This document shows, piece by piece, positions 22,872 through 31,474 of a stretch of DNA of 32,845 nt. The notes under the pieces were generated by a model. The model was not told the origin of the DNA. It did no database searches and worked only from the letters and a program-made list of their open reading frames with translations. Position numbers and translations under genes: made by a program. The stretch comes from an uncultured SAR86 cluster bacterium (lineage in GTDB: Bacteria > Pseudomonadota > Gammaproteobacteria > Magnimaribacterales > D2472). The stretch lies in NCBI GenBank assembly GCA_902602595.1, contig CACKRJ010000011.1, forward strand, positions 1-32,845, read 5' to 3'. Positions within the stretch are counted from its first letter, which is position 1. Every line of letters begins with the position of its first letter.

Positions 22872-25361
22872 TTAGATTTTTATATTAAAACCTAATGAGG
22901 CATACCAATAGTCATCCATAAATTTTATGTGATAAGGGTCTGATTTGTAACCTAGAGTTAAACCAAAACCAATATTTTTATATGCAGTTAAATAGTCCAC
23001 TTTTGAATGAATTTCTCTTCCACTAGGATCAAGATTAAAACTTATTGAATTAAACAGAATATTCTTTTCTTTGGTTCTATAGGTAGGAACATTTAGTCTC
23101 AGTTTTCCAGATTCTAGTCGGATAGGTTGATCTATAGTTACTATCAACGAGTCATTGTTATTAAGAATAGATGATTTTAAGAACCCAATTCCAAAAGAAG
23201 ATGAGTATAGGCTTGATATAGATTTAATCATCCCGAGTTCATTAGCAATGCCGTTAGATTGACCCCAATAAAATGATCCAAATAGTTTGCCCCCCATCAA
23301 ATTTATTGAATTGGAAATACCAATAAATGAAGTCAGTTGATTTTTGCTTCCATTAAATGCTCCTGACCCACTTAAACCTAAGCTTGCATCATTTTCTTTC
23401 ATTAAGCCTAATTGCACCGAAGGCAAATAGAATTTTGGTTGAATTTCCAAAAGAGCAGTGGTGCTTGAGTTTCTTTTGCCAAAAATTTCGTTTGTTTTAA
23501 ATTTGTTTCTGCCTGCTGAAATTGCAACAGCAACATCAAAGCTATCATTATTTTTTAATATTGAACCAAAAGTAGTTCCTGCAGCGCTAAAATTTAACCA
23601 TGGGTTGCTAAATTGAGACCTTAAATTGCTTTTGACCCTTAATTCTGGGTCCTGAAATATTCCTAACGGCCAGCTTCCATTTAATCCATGACTGAAGAAT
23701 AAATCGTCAGCATAATCATAGTAAGAAATATATTGATTTATTTCTTCTCTTGCCTTCAAAAAGTAATAGGGAGTAACGAGTTCTTGAGAAAGGCTTTGAG
23801 TTTTCATTCTGCCAATTCCAAATTCAGCGTCTCCTGAGGATACAGTATGCGAAATAGGGGTTTGTATGTTATTAAACCCATCTATATTTACTATTTGATT
23901 TCTATAATCAGAGGCTAAACTGCTTAAGGATCTTCTAAAAGGCGCATCTAATTCATCAAAAAATATAACTGAATGATTACTTAAGCCATTGGTGATTGAG
24001 TCACCAAATGAAGGGCTTGTTAATTGTATATTAGAAAATATTGCTGGCGTCATTGGACCGGATAAACTCAGTGACATCATTGCACTAACTTGCCCAACAG
24101 GTTCTGTTGCGGCATTGAGGTCCATCAGACCTTGCCCATATATCTCTCCATCTTCATAGATTCCATTTTTATTAGCAGTGCTAAATAATCGATAAACAAT
24201 CTCATCGTTACCAAGCTGTCCTTCAAAATGGTCTGCAATAAGTGCAAGACCTCCAGATACAAATGGAGCAGCAAACGATGTTCCGCTTGCTACGGCGTAA
24301 CAAGAGTTATTTGTTATACAATTGTTGTAGTTATCATCGTTGGTGTTCCCAATATAAATTCCTGTATCAGAAGCTGAAGTTGGGTAAGCAAGAGTAATTT
24401 CTCCGCCAGGCGCAGCAATACAATAATTTTGAGCAACACCACATCTGTTGGAAAAATCACTAATTACTCCATTCTCATCAACTGACACAACTGCAATAGA
24501 ATGCCCTTGGATTTCAGGAATGTAATGAGCCATTCCTGGAAAAATTTCAGGACTTGAATAATCTGCACCTTGTGATGCATAACCACCTGCATTTCCAGCA
24601 GCCCAAACATAAATTGTTTTTTCTGAATTAGGTGTGCCAACTTGTGACATTTCTGCAATAGTGTTTGGAAAAGCGTACCTTACTTGAGCTTCAGTATAAT
24701 CATTGATATTGCCTGAATAACCATAACTATTATTAACTATATCAACGTCATACTGATTATATATCTCAAATAATTGACTGAAAAAATTATCTATCCCCGT
24801 AAAATCTGGAGCACCTGTAACGTTTCCTGCTCCATCATCATCTCCAATATCAACTGGATCATAGGTTGGATCTGGTTCAGCAAGCTGAATGGCTACGAAT
24901 AATACATCTGCTTCAAAAGCCACCCCGTGCATTGGCGTGATGTCTGTTTTATCTTGTTTTCCAGCTGCAACTGAAGCTACCATGGTTCCATGTCTTTTTT
25001 GTCTTGTGTTGGGAGTGTAATTTGAGTAGCTAAGTGCGCTATCGTTCGATAGCCTTGTAGTGCTAATCTCAATATGGGAATTATCCAATCCAGAGTCAGT
25101 AATTCCAATAGTAATACCTGCTCCAGTTGCACCTCTAGCATAAGCATATGATGCATTTATCATATTTAAACCCCATTGGCTTTGATACTCATAATAACCC
25201 TCGAATTGATCCTTCAGTTCATCAAAAGAAAGAGTTGGAGGAGTTGCGGGTGGGGTAGGAGTCTGCGCAACTACAGGGGAATTATTGGAGCCACCACCGC
25301 CACCTCCACCACAAGAAATTAGAGTAAATAAAACTAATACCAGAGTTCTGTTTTGCTTCAT
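22872..25361 (-). CDS. subtilisin-like (S8) serine protease, autotransporter lipoprotein
   Basis: An 829-aa surface protease. The N-terminus is a lipoprotein signal ending LISC with Cys17, followed by seven Gly and a Pro/Thr-rich linker. The subtilase domain (about 65-415) has the triad Asp89 (GITDSGLD), His124 (RHGTMVAS) and Ser362 (SGTSFAAPFVSGG), with WAAGNAGG holding the oxyanion Asn. The remaining 400 residues end in alternating hydrophobic strands (about 560-829), the pattern of an autotransporter beta-barrel. This is the NalP/S8-autotransporter layout: lipid-anchored passenger delivered by its own barrel. It is the first gene of a reverse run of eight genes and diverges from a second acyl-CoA ligase across only 39 bp. 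Substrate proteins are unknown. No Shine-Dalgarno is obvious. Confidence 0.86.
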   Translation of the reverse strand: MKQNRTLVLVLFTLISCGGGGGGGSNNSPVVAQTPTPPATPPTLSFDELKDQFEGYYEYQSQWGLNMINASYAYARGATGAGITIGITDSGLDNSHIEISTTRLSNDSALSYSNYTPNTRQKRHGTMVASVAAGKQDKTDITPMHGVAFEADVLFVAIQLAEPDPTYDPVDIGDDDGAGNVTGAPDFTGIDNFFSQLFEIYNQYDVDIVNNSYGYSGNINDYTEAQVRYAFPNTIAEMSQVGTPNSEKTIYVWAAGNAGGYASQGADYSSPEIFPGMAHYIPEIQGHSIAVVSVDENGVISDFSNRCGVAQNYCIAAPGGEITLAYPTSASDTGIYIGNTNDDNYNNCITNNSCYAVASGTSFAAPFVSGGLALIADHFEGQLGNDEIVYRLFSTANKNGIYEDGEIYGQGLMDLNAATEPVGQVSAMMSLSLSGPMTPAIFSNIQLTSPSFGDSITNGLSNHSVIFFDELDAPFRRSLSSLASDYRNQIVNIDGFNNIQTPISHTVSSGDAEFGIGRMKTQSLSQELVTPYYFLKAREEINQYISYYDYADDLFFSHGLNGSWPLGIFQDPELRVKSNLRSQFSNPWLNFSAAGTTFGSILKNNDSFDVAVAISAGRNKFKTNEIFGKRNSSTTALLEIQPKFYLPSVQLGLMKENDASLGLSGSGAFNGSKNQLTSFIGISNSINLMGGKLFGSFYWGQSNGIANELGMIKSISSLYSSSFGIGFLKSSILNNNDSLIVTIDQPIRLESGKLRLNVPTYRTKEKNILFNSISFNLDPSGREIHSKVDYLTAYKNIGFGLTLGYKSDPYHIKFMDDYWYASLGFNIKI

Positions 25362-25400
25362 AATAGTTTAGGATTTTGAGATCTTATTTAAATTAAAAAT

Positions 25401-27110
25401 ATGTCTGATAAATATAACGAAGTTTTAGCTAATCTAACAGCAGAAGATCAAATTTATGCATTTGAAGAAGTTACTCATTCTTCAGGAATTACTTACCGTG
25501 AATTTAAAAATACTCCTAAAACATTAGCAAGTTTTTTTGAATTTGGATTGTTATTTCCAGAATGGGAATTTATTGTTTTCAATGACGAGAGATACAGTTA
25601 TCAAGATATTCATAATAAGGCAGCTCAAACAGCCAACGCTCTAAAAAATGCTGGCGTTAAAAAAGGCGACAGAGTGGCCATTTGTATGGCTAATAATCCT
25701 GAGTACATTATTTCATTTATGGCGGTGACTTCGATGGGTGCTGTTTGTGTTTTGCTGAATTCATGGTGGGTTCCTGATGAGATTACTTATGGGCTAGAAA
25801 ACTCTGGAGCCACCGTATTAATTGGTGATGAGAAAAGATTGAAGGGTTTGGAAAAATTTACAGAACTCAAGAAGATTGTTGTTAGGCCACTCAATGACTC
25901 AAATGACTATGAGGATTTTAATGATTTTATAGGCAGCCAATCAGAAAACTTCAGTGAGCCCAGTTTAGATACCCATGACAATGCGACCATCTTTTATACA
26001 TCTGGTTCAACTGGCTTTCCTAAAGGAGTGCTATCAACTCACAGAAACATACTTTCAACATTGTTTAGTTGGGCTTTGGTCACAACCCTAAAAAGAGAGG
26101 TTGAAGATACAGATAATAATTCAGAATCTCAGTCTTTAGATGAGGCTCCTAAACAACAGGCAGCAATTTTGCATTGTGTGCCATTATTTCACGTAACCGG
26201 AAGTCACTCAGGTTTTTTGATGAGCATCATTGCAGGAAGAAAGATGGTCATGATGTCTAAGTGGGATCCAGGTGCAGCACTGCAGTTAATTCAAGATGAA
26301 AAGATAGGGGCAATAACAGGCGTCCCAACTCAAACTTGGGATCTTTTAACGCATCCTGACAGAGATAGGTATGATTTATCTTCATTTAAAGAATTAAGTG
26401 GTGGCGGTGCGCCAAGACCACCTGAACATGTCAAAAAATTGAAAGATGGGTTTAATGATGCAGAGCCTTCAATAGGATATGGGCTAACTGAAACTAATGC
26501 GGCAGGGACTCTAAACTTGGGCAAAGATTATTTGTCTCATCCAGGAAGTTGTGGCAAAGCCATTCCTCCTGTTACCGACGTAGCAATCATTGATGAGGAT
26601 TGGAATTTTATTGAAGAGCCAAAAGCTGTGGGAGAGATTGTTATCAAAAGCCCAGCCAACATGGTCGGTTACTGGATGAATCAAGAAGCCACTGATGAAG
26701 TCTTTAACGATGATGGCTGGTTTAAATCTGGAGATCTAGGGTACATAGATGATGGCTTTGTGTATATCGTAGACAGAGTTAAAGATATGGTAATCAGAGG
26801 CGGAGAAAATATTTCCTGCATTGAGGTTGAGACTGCAATATATGCGCATCCATCAGTTCAAGAAGCAGCCGTGTTCGGTATCCCAGAAGAGCGCCTCGGT
26901 GAAACATTGTGTGTTGCAATATGCCTAAAACCTTCAATGAAATTATCAGAACAAGATTTAAGAGATTTTTTGCAAGATAAATTAGCTGCATTTAAAATTC
27001 CATCATTCATGCAAATAAGCCATGAAGAACTACCAAGAGTTGCTTCAGGTAAATTCTCTAAAACACTATTGCGCGATATTTTTGTTTCTATTGAGCAAAA
27101 TCAACCTTAA
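25401..27110 (+). CDS. acyl-CoA synthetase (class I adenylate-forming enzyme)
   Basis: A 569-aa ANL ligase. ATP-binding motif TSGSTGFPKG at residues 200-209, GYGLTETNAAG for the acyl pocket, GWFKSGDLGYIDDGFVYIVDRVKDMVIRGGENISCIEVE with the catalytic Asp and hinge, and PRVASGKFSKTLLR near the C-terminus with the adenylation Lys. It is distinct from the FadD19-like ligase in this window; the early segment TLASFFEFGLLFPEWEFIVFNDERYSYQ suits the medium/long-chain or aryl acid group common in marine Gammaproteobacteria. Substrate is not fixed by sequence. It starts 39 bp from the divergent protease gene. The gene after it (phoB) begins 58 bp downstream with its own likely promoter. Confidence 0.89.
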   Translation: MSDKYNEVLANLTAEDQIYAFEEVTHSSGITYREFKNTPKTLASFFEFGLLFPEWEFIVFNDERYSYQDIHNKAAQTANALKNAGVKKGDRVAICMANNPEYIISFMAVTSMGAVCVLLNSWWVPDEITYGLENSGATVLIGDEKRLKGLEKFTELKKIVVRPLNDSNDYEDFNDFIGSQSENFSEPSLDTHDNATIFYTSGSTGFPKGVLSTHRNILSTLFSWALVTTLKREVEDTDNNSESQSLDEAPKQQAAILHCVPLFHVTGSHSGFLMSIIAGRKMVMMSKWDPGAALQLIQDEKIGAITGVPTQTWDLLTHPDRDRYDLSSFKELSGGGAPRPPEHVKKLKDGFNDAEPSIGYGLTETNAAGTLNLGKDYLSHPGSCGKAIPPVTDVAIIDEDWNFIEEPKAVGEIVIKSPANMVGYWMNQEATDEVFNDDGWFKSGDLGYIDDGFVYIVDRVKDMVIRGGENISCIEVETAIYAHPSVQEAAVFGIPEERLGETLCVAICLKPSMKLSEQDLRDFLQDKLAAFKIPSFMQISHEELPRVASGKFSKTLLRDIFVSIEQNQP

Positions 27111-27137
27111 TTGAATTAAATCTCTCAGCAATATAAT
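27108..27137 (+). promoter_or_regulatory. possible promoter of phoBR
   Basis: TATAAT at 27132-27137 is a consensus -10; TTAATT at 27108-27113 (18-bp spacer) or TTGAAT at 27111-27116 (15-bp) could be the -35. No Pho box (CTGTCAT repeats) is visible in the 58-bp gap, so phosphate autoregulation is not supported by sequence. Confidence 0.35.
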
Positions 27138-27168
27138 GTATAAAGGGATATAAAATTTTTAGATATTT

Positions 27169-27864
27169 ATGCCATCAAACGTATTAGTTATTGAAGACGA
27201 GCCTGATATTCGCAAAACGATTGACTATAATCTTTCAAAAGAATCTTTTAAAGTTATTCAAGCTGCGTCCATAGAAGAAGGTGAAAAAGCCTTAGCTTCA
27301 AATAAAATTGATGTGATAATCTTAGATCTCATGTTACCAGATGGTTCTGGTTTGACTCTTTGTAGAGACATCAAGTCCGAACCTAAAACTAAAAATATCC
27401 CAGTCATTATCTTAACTGCTAAAACCGAAGAGGTTGATCGTGTGGTTGGTTTTGAATTGGGCGCAGATGATTACGTAACTAAACCATTTAGTGTCAGAGA
27501 GTTAATATTAAGGGTTAAAGCTATTTTGAAAAGAGGAGCCTCAACAGCAAATGATAAGGAGGATGCTGAGTGCTCATTTGGAGAGCTCACAATAAATTTT
27601 GAAGAACATCAAGCTTATATTCATGGTCAAGAAATTTCTCTTACTGCTCTAGAGTTTAAATTGCTTAAACACCTAATCAAAAGAAAGGGTAGAGTCCAAA
27701 CAAGAGATCAACTTCTGGAGGATGTTTGGGGATACAGTTCCAATGTCACTACAAGAACCGTTGATACTCACATCAAGCGCTTAAGAGAAAAACTTGGTTT
27801 AGTTGGCGATCATATTCAAACCATTCGCGGTGTGGGCTATCGATTTTCCAGAAGCTCAGATTAA
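27169..27864 (+). CDS. phoB: phosphate-type response regulator PhoB (OmpR family)
   Basis: A 231-aa transcription activator. The receiver domain (residues 1-120) has the acidic pair E9/D10, phospho-acceptor Asp53 (IILDLMLPDGSG), Thr83 (ILTAKT) and Lys105 (DYVTKPFS). The C-terminal winged helix (about 130-231) has LTALEFKLLKHLIKRKGRVQTRDQLLEDVWGY, TTRTVDTHIKRLREKLG and HIQTIRGVGYRF, typical of PhoB. It lies 5 bp before a PhoR-like kinase, the normal gene order. Its role is to switch on phosphate-scavenging genes when phosphorylated. No pstSCAB or phoU is in the window, but ppk2 and ppx genes lie just downstream on the other strand. Other OmpR-family identities are possible, though the PhoB match is close. 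Confidence 0.9.
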   Translation: MPSNVLVIEDEPDIRKTIDYNLSKESFKVIQAASIEEGEKALASNKIDVIILDLMLPDGSGLTLCRDIKSEPKTKNIPVIILTAKTEEVDRVVGFELGADDYVTKPFSVRELILRVKAILKRGASTANDKEDAECSFGELTINFEEHQAYIHGQEISLTALEFKLLKHLIKRKGRVQTRDQLLEDVWGYSSNVTTRTVDTHIKRLREKLGLVGDHIQTIRGVGYRFSRSSD

Positions 27865-27869
27865 TTAGT

Positions 27870-29627
27870 ATGGGTATTCGAACCCGAATTTTCTTTATTA
27901 CGCTCTCATGCCTATTTGTAGGTATTTTTCTCTCTTTTATTGTTGCTGAAAGAGATTTATCTATTAAGCTTCAAGCCCAAATCGAAACTGAGCTTTCAAG
28001 ACAAGCCAAAATTTTAAGAAAATCTATATCAGGCTTAATAGATGCTGGTGACTTGGTTGCATTAAAGTCTGAGGCCGATGAGTATGCTGCTGCTTCTGAT
28101 TCCAGGATAACCATTATTTTAAAAAATGGTGACGTGATTGTTGACTCAGATATTGAAGCTAGCAGAATTAATGATCTTGATAACCACAGCGATAGACCAG
28201 AAATCATTTCTGCCTTCAACAATGGCTATGGATCAAGCAAGAGATTTAGCTCAACAGTCAAAAAAGAAATGTTTTATTTTGCACTTTTAGATAAAACTAA
28301 TAACCAAGAAAGGGTAATTAGAATATCAATTCCTTATGAGAACTTAGATCAAGTTTTAGCATCTTTGGGCAATTCGATCACTCTTATAGTAGTTGTTGGT
28401 CTCATTGTTGCAATTTTAGCAAGCGTGCTTGCTGGAGATTATATTAGAGCTAGTTTTGTAGAGCTGGAAAAAGCTGCTGCTGAAATTTCTGCAGGTAGTT
28501 ATAAGAAAAAAAACTTAGAGTCTTTGCCTACTAAACGCTCAGATGAAATTGGTTCTATGGCTAGGAATATTTCAACCATATCTTTAAATTTAAAAGAGCA
28601 AATTTCCTTAATTGCGAAACAAAGAGACCAATTTGGTTTGGTCCTAGATGGTTTAGGGGAGGGGATTATGGTTCTTGATGAAGATGGGACTATTACTTTT
28701 CGGAACGATCAGATCATGCAAATTCTTGGGTTAGATGAAATCTTAAATAAGTCAATTATTGATTTGAATTTACCTCCCTTAAAACAACTTTATAAAAAGG
28801 CTTTAAAAAAAGGCCAGCATGATAGTGAATTTGAAATTGATACAGAGGGCGATGATACGAGATGGATCTTAGCGCACATGAACAAAGCTAAGGCAACAAA
28901 AGAATTAATCTTAGTAGTGCATGAAACAACTCAACTCAGGGAGATGGATTCAATGCGAAGGGATTTTGTTTCCAACTTATCACACGAACTTAGAACACCA
29001 GTAAGTGTGATTAAAGCAAATTCAGAAACATTACTGGACGGCGCCTTAGATAATTCAAAGGATGCTAAAACATTTTCTAAAGCTATTTTGCATAATGCAG
29101 ATCGCTTAAGTGAGATGGTAACCTCGCTGATAGATTTGTCACGCATTGAATATGGAGATTTAAAATTTGTAATAGAGCCAATAATCATAAATGAGGTGAT
29201 TGACACAGTTATTTCATCATTCAAAAGCAAAGCCAAAAGAAAAAATATTGATCTAGTATTTAATCGCCAAACTGATATTGAGGTTCGAAGTGATACTAAA
29301 GCCATAGAAAGAGTTTTAAATAACTTAATTGATAATGCATTTAAATACAGTCCTGAGAATTCTCTAATTGAAATTAAGGCAAGAAAGCAGTCTAATTTTT
29401 TAAGAATTTCAGTCTTAGATTCAGGTGAGGGTGTTCCAGAGGAGGAGCAAAAGTTTGTTTTCAAGAGATTCTATCGAACGGCTAAAGCAAGAGCTAATAC
29501 CAAGCAAGGCAGTGGGCTTGGCCTCGCCATAGTTAGAAATCTTGTAAATAATCTTCAAGGTGATGTGGGTGTTGAAACAAGAAAGGAGGGTGGGTCCGAG
29601 TTTTGGTTCACTCTTCCTTTATCATAG
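27870..29627 (+). CDS. phoR: phosphate-type sensor histidine kinase PhoR
   Basis: An inner-membrane kinase of 585 aa. Order of parts: TM1 (about residues 8-25), periplasmic sensor region (about 26-165), TM2 (about 169-190), a HAMP-type linker (190-245), a PAS domain (about 255-350, with GEGIMVLDEDGTITFRNDQ), HisKA with phospho-acceptor His372 (NLSHELRTPVSVIKAN), and the ATPase domain with N box LNNLIDNAFKYS, G1 DSGEGVP and G2 GSGLGLAIV. The extracytoplasmic domain and two helices resemble the long Bacillus-type PhoR more than the short E. coli form (431 aa), so direct periplasmic sensing is possible. It follows phoB by 5 bp and converges on the ppx gene with a 31-bp gap. Confidence 0.89.
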   Translation: MGIRTRIFFITLSCLFVGIFLSFIVAERDLSIKLQAQIETELSRQAKILRKSISGLIDAGDLVALKSEADEYAAASDSRITIILKNGDVIVDSDIEASRINDLDNHSDRPEIISAFNNGYGSSKRFSSTVKKEMFYFALLDKTNNQERVIRISIPYENLDQVLASLGNSITLIVVVGLIVAILASVLAGDYIRASFVELEKAAAEISAGSYKKKNLESLPTKRSDEIGSMARNISTISLNLKEQISLIAKQRDQFGLVLDGLGEGIMVLDEDGTITFRNDQIMQILGLDEILNKSIIDLNLPPLKQLYKKALKKGQHDSEFEIDTEGDDTRWILAHMNKAKATKELILVVHETTQLREMDSMRRDFVSNLSHELRTPVSVIKANSETLLDGALDNSKDAKTFSKAILHNADRLSEMVTSLIDLSRIEYGDLKFVIEPIIINEVIDTVISSFKSKAKRKNIDLVFNRQTDIEVRSDTKAIERVLNNLIDNAFKYSPENSLIEIKARKQSNFLRISVLDSGEGVPEEEQKFVFKRFYRTAKARANTKQGSGLGLAIVRNLVNNLQGDVGVETRKEGGSEFWFTLPLS

Positions 29628-29658
29628 CTATCCTAAAATAATTTCTGTTTATTAGAAT

Positions 29659-30513
29659 TTATGAAATAGTCACTTTACTTGAATAGAGTTCATGAAATAA
29701 TTTTATGGCAATGGAATCAGATATCCCCCATTTGGTTGATGCAATTTTTTGAACTCCTAAATGCTCTGATATAAATTGAAAAATATCTAGAGCATGGTCT
29801 ATGACATCAGCTCTATCAGGAGAAAATGAGTATTTTTTGATTTTTTCTTTGGTGCTGAGCTTGGATAGTTTTTTTACTTTGTTCTTGAATTCATTCAGTG
29901 ACATTTCTTTTGATTCATGCGCATTTAGAAAAGATCTAATGTTGCCTCCTATGCCGATCAATTTTTTCTTTGGTTTAATTGATTCGAGCCATTCTTCTAA
30001 ACGTTGCCATTCTTCTCTATTATCTTTCTGCAACATATTACGCACAGCTCCAAGTTGAAAGGATCGAATAATAGTTTCTTGCTCATTGCGAATAAAGAAT
30101 TCAGTGCTTCCACCTCCCAAATCGACAAAAATTTTGTTTTTACCAGTATTACTCTTTGGATGAAATCTAATTAATTTTGCTTCCTCCAATCCAGATATTA
30201 CCCTCAATGGATGATTAATCGCTGTTTCTATGTAACGTCTTGCATCTTCAGAGTTAGCGGTGTCTCTGAAAGCTGATGTTGCGACTATCTCATAATGACT
30301 AATGGAATTTTCTTTAAATACTTCTTCATACTCACGAATGGTTTCAATGACTTGATTTAACTTACCTTGACTGAGATTTCCATTTTTGAAAACATCACTT
30401 CCAAGTCTTATTGGAGATCTAATTCCTTTAATAAATTCAATTGATGCAGGAGTGGTTTTAAATATCTTAGATTTGATAGCATTGGTTCCAATGTCAATGG
30501 ATGCAATTTTCAT
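29659..30513 (-). CDS. Ppx/GppA family exopolyphosphatase/pppGpp phosphatase, minimal form
   Basis: A 284-aa member of the sugar kinase/Hsp70/actin fold. The first phosphate loop is SIDIGTNAIKSKIF, the second VDLGGGSTEFFI, and VISGLEEAKLI holds the Glu (first or second of EE) used as base in Ppx; IGIGGNIRSF and the final 'STKWGISDSIAIKL' complete domain II. Known Ppx and GppA are about 500 aa with an added C-terminal HD-type helical half; this protein keeps only the two actin-like domains, like the short Ppx of Mycobacterium or Aquifex. It hydrolyses the ends of polyphosphate or the 5'-phosphate of pppGpp. Its start abuts the ppk2 stop with no gap, so the two form an operon, with opposing synthesis and breakdown. 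Which substrate it prefers is not decided here. Confidence 0.85.
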   Translation of the reverse strand: MKIASIDIGTNAIKSKIFKTTPASIEFIKGIRSPIRLGSDVFKNGNLSQGKLNQVIETIREYEEVFKENSISHYEIVATSAFRDTANSEDARRYIETAINHPLRVISGLEEAKLIRFHPKSNTGKNKIFVDLGGGSTEFFIRNEQETIIRSFQLGAVRNMLQKDNREEWQRLEEWLESIKPKKKLIGIGGNIRSFLNAHESKEMSLNEFKNKVKKLSKLSTKEKIKKYSFSPDRADVIDHALDIFQFISEHLGVQKIASTKWGISDSIAIKLFHELYSSKVTIS

Positions 30514-31350
30514 TTACTCATCATCCATGTATTTACTCAAAACCTTGTATTGCTCATAGTCCAAATTGTTGAATTCAACGCCTTCTAACAAGACTTTATA
30601 GTTATTAATATTTCTGGACCAAGTCAGAGGTTTAAGAAGTTTTTTCTCTTCGTAATCTGTTTGGTTTAGCAAGAATCTTAATGCGGTTAAGCGCGCGATC
30701 ATTTTATTGTTTGCGTTGATTGCAATCCATGGAGAGAAATCAGGAGAAGTTTTCTCAAACATTTGCTCTTTATAAAGTGTAAAAGCATCCCATTTAGTCA
30801 CGATGCGTTCATCGTTGGGAGAAAGTTTCCAGTATTTCAGTTCAGAGTGCTTGCGAGCCTTCATTCGTCTTTTCTGTTGATCCTGTGATAGTGAAAAATA
30901 GAATTTAATAATCTCAACACCATCATCAATAAGATTTTGCTCCCAGGGGATTACTCGATTCATAAAATCTCTATATTGCTTCTCGCTACAATAGCCCATA
31001 ACTGGCTCTGTTAAAGCTCGGGTATACCAAGATCTATCCAAAAAGGCGATTTCGCCTTTTTTAGGAATTACTTTTTTCCAACGTTGAAACCAATGTGAGG
31101 ATTCCCATTTCGTTGGGATGCCAAGATTCACATACTTAAAGTTTTTTGGAATTAAGTATTGAGTAAAAAATTTATAGGCAGAGCTTTTGCCAGCAGTGTC
31201 TCTACCTTCTAAAACAATGCAAATTCTTCGTTTGTTTTTAATGACATCTTCTTGCAGTTTAAGCAGTTCAATTTGCAATCTTCTTTTTTCAAGTTGATAG
31301 GATTTATCGTTAAGTTTTTGATATTCCTTTTGATCAAATGAAATGAGCAT
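30514..31350 (-). CDS. ppk2: polyphosphate kinase 2 family protein
   Basis: A 278-aa P-loop kinase that moves phosphate between polyphosphate and nucleoside di- or monophosphates. Walker A is GRDTAGKS at residues 49-56 (family EGRDAAGK); Walker B/lid is FLDRSWYTRAL (family DRSWYNRA); then KFYFSLSQDQQKRR, HSELKYWKLSPND and KTSPDFSPWIAINANNKMIARL, all in PPK2 order. Single-domain length matches class I or II one-domain PPK2 (about 270-300 aa). Class, and so ADP or AMP preference, cannot be read reliably. It begins a two-gene operon with a Ppx-type gene and is convergent to phoBR. No Pho box was found upstream. Confidence 0.91.
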   Translation of the reverse strand: MLISFDQKEYQKLNDKSYQLEKRRLQIELLKLQEDVIKNKRRICIVLEGRDTAGKSSAYKFFTQYLIPKNFKYVNLGIPTKWESSHWFQRWKKVIPKKGEIAFLDRSWYTRALTEPVMGYCSEKQYRDFMNRVIPWEQNLIDDGVEIIKFYFSLSQDQQKRRMKARKHSELKYWKLSPNDERIVTKWDAFTLYKEQMFEKTSPDFSPWIAINANNKMIARLTALRFLLNQTDYEEKKLLKPLTWSRNINNYKVLLEGVEFNNLDYEQYKVLSKYMDDE

Positions 31351-31427
31351 AAAATTTGTTAGACCTTATTTATAAAGAGTTTATTCAAGGGTTATTGTAT
31401 CTTGAGATTGTATTGATGAACCCAAGA

Positions 31428-31446
31428 ATGATAAAAAATTTATCAT
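31428..31446. promoter_or_regulatory. perfect 8-bp dyad in the ppk2/SnoaL divergent gap
   Basis: Arms ATGATAAA (31428-31435) and TTTATCAT (31439-31446) are exact reverse complements around aaa. It lies 28 bp before the ATG at 31475 and 78 bp before the ppk2 start, in the 124-bp divergent intergenic region. Site for an unknown regulator, or an AT-rich hairpin. The rest of this gap shows no clear promoter. Confidence 0.4.
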
Positions 31447-31474
31447 GAGATCACAAAAGTATTAATATATCCTG

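Noticed and set aside
28931-29464. 177-codon open frame on the - strand inside phoR
   Set aside because: It lies entirely antisense to the conserved HisKA and ATPase motifs of PhoR and has no recognisable domain; a shadow frame.
31393-31413. ATTGTAT repeated at 31394 and 31407, considered as a Pho box for ppk2
   Set aside because: The steps are 13 bp rather than 11 and the sequence does not match CTGTCAT; no Pho box can be claimed.
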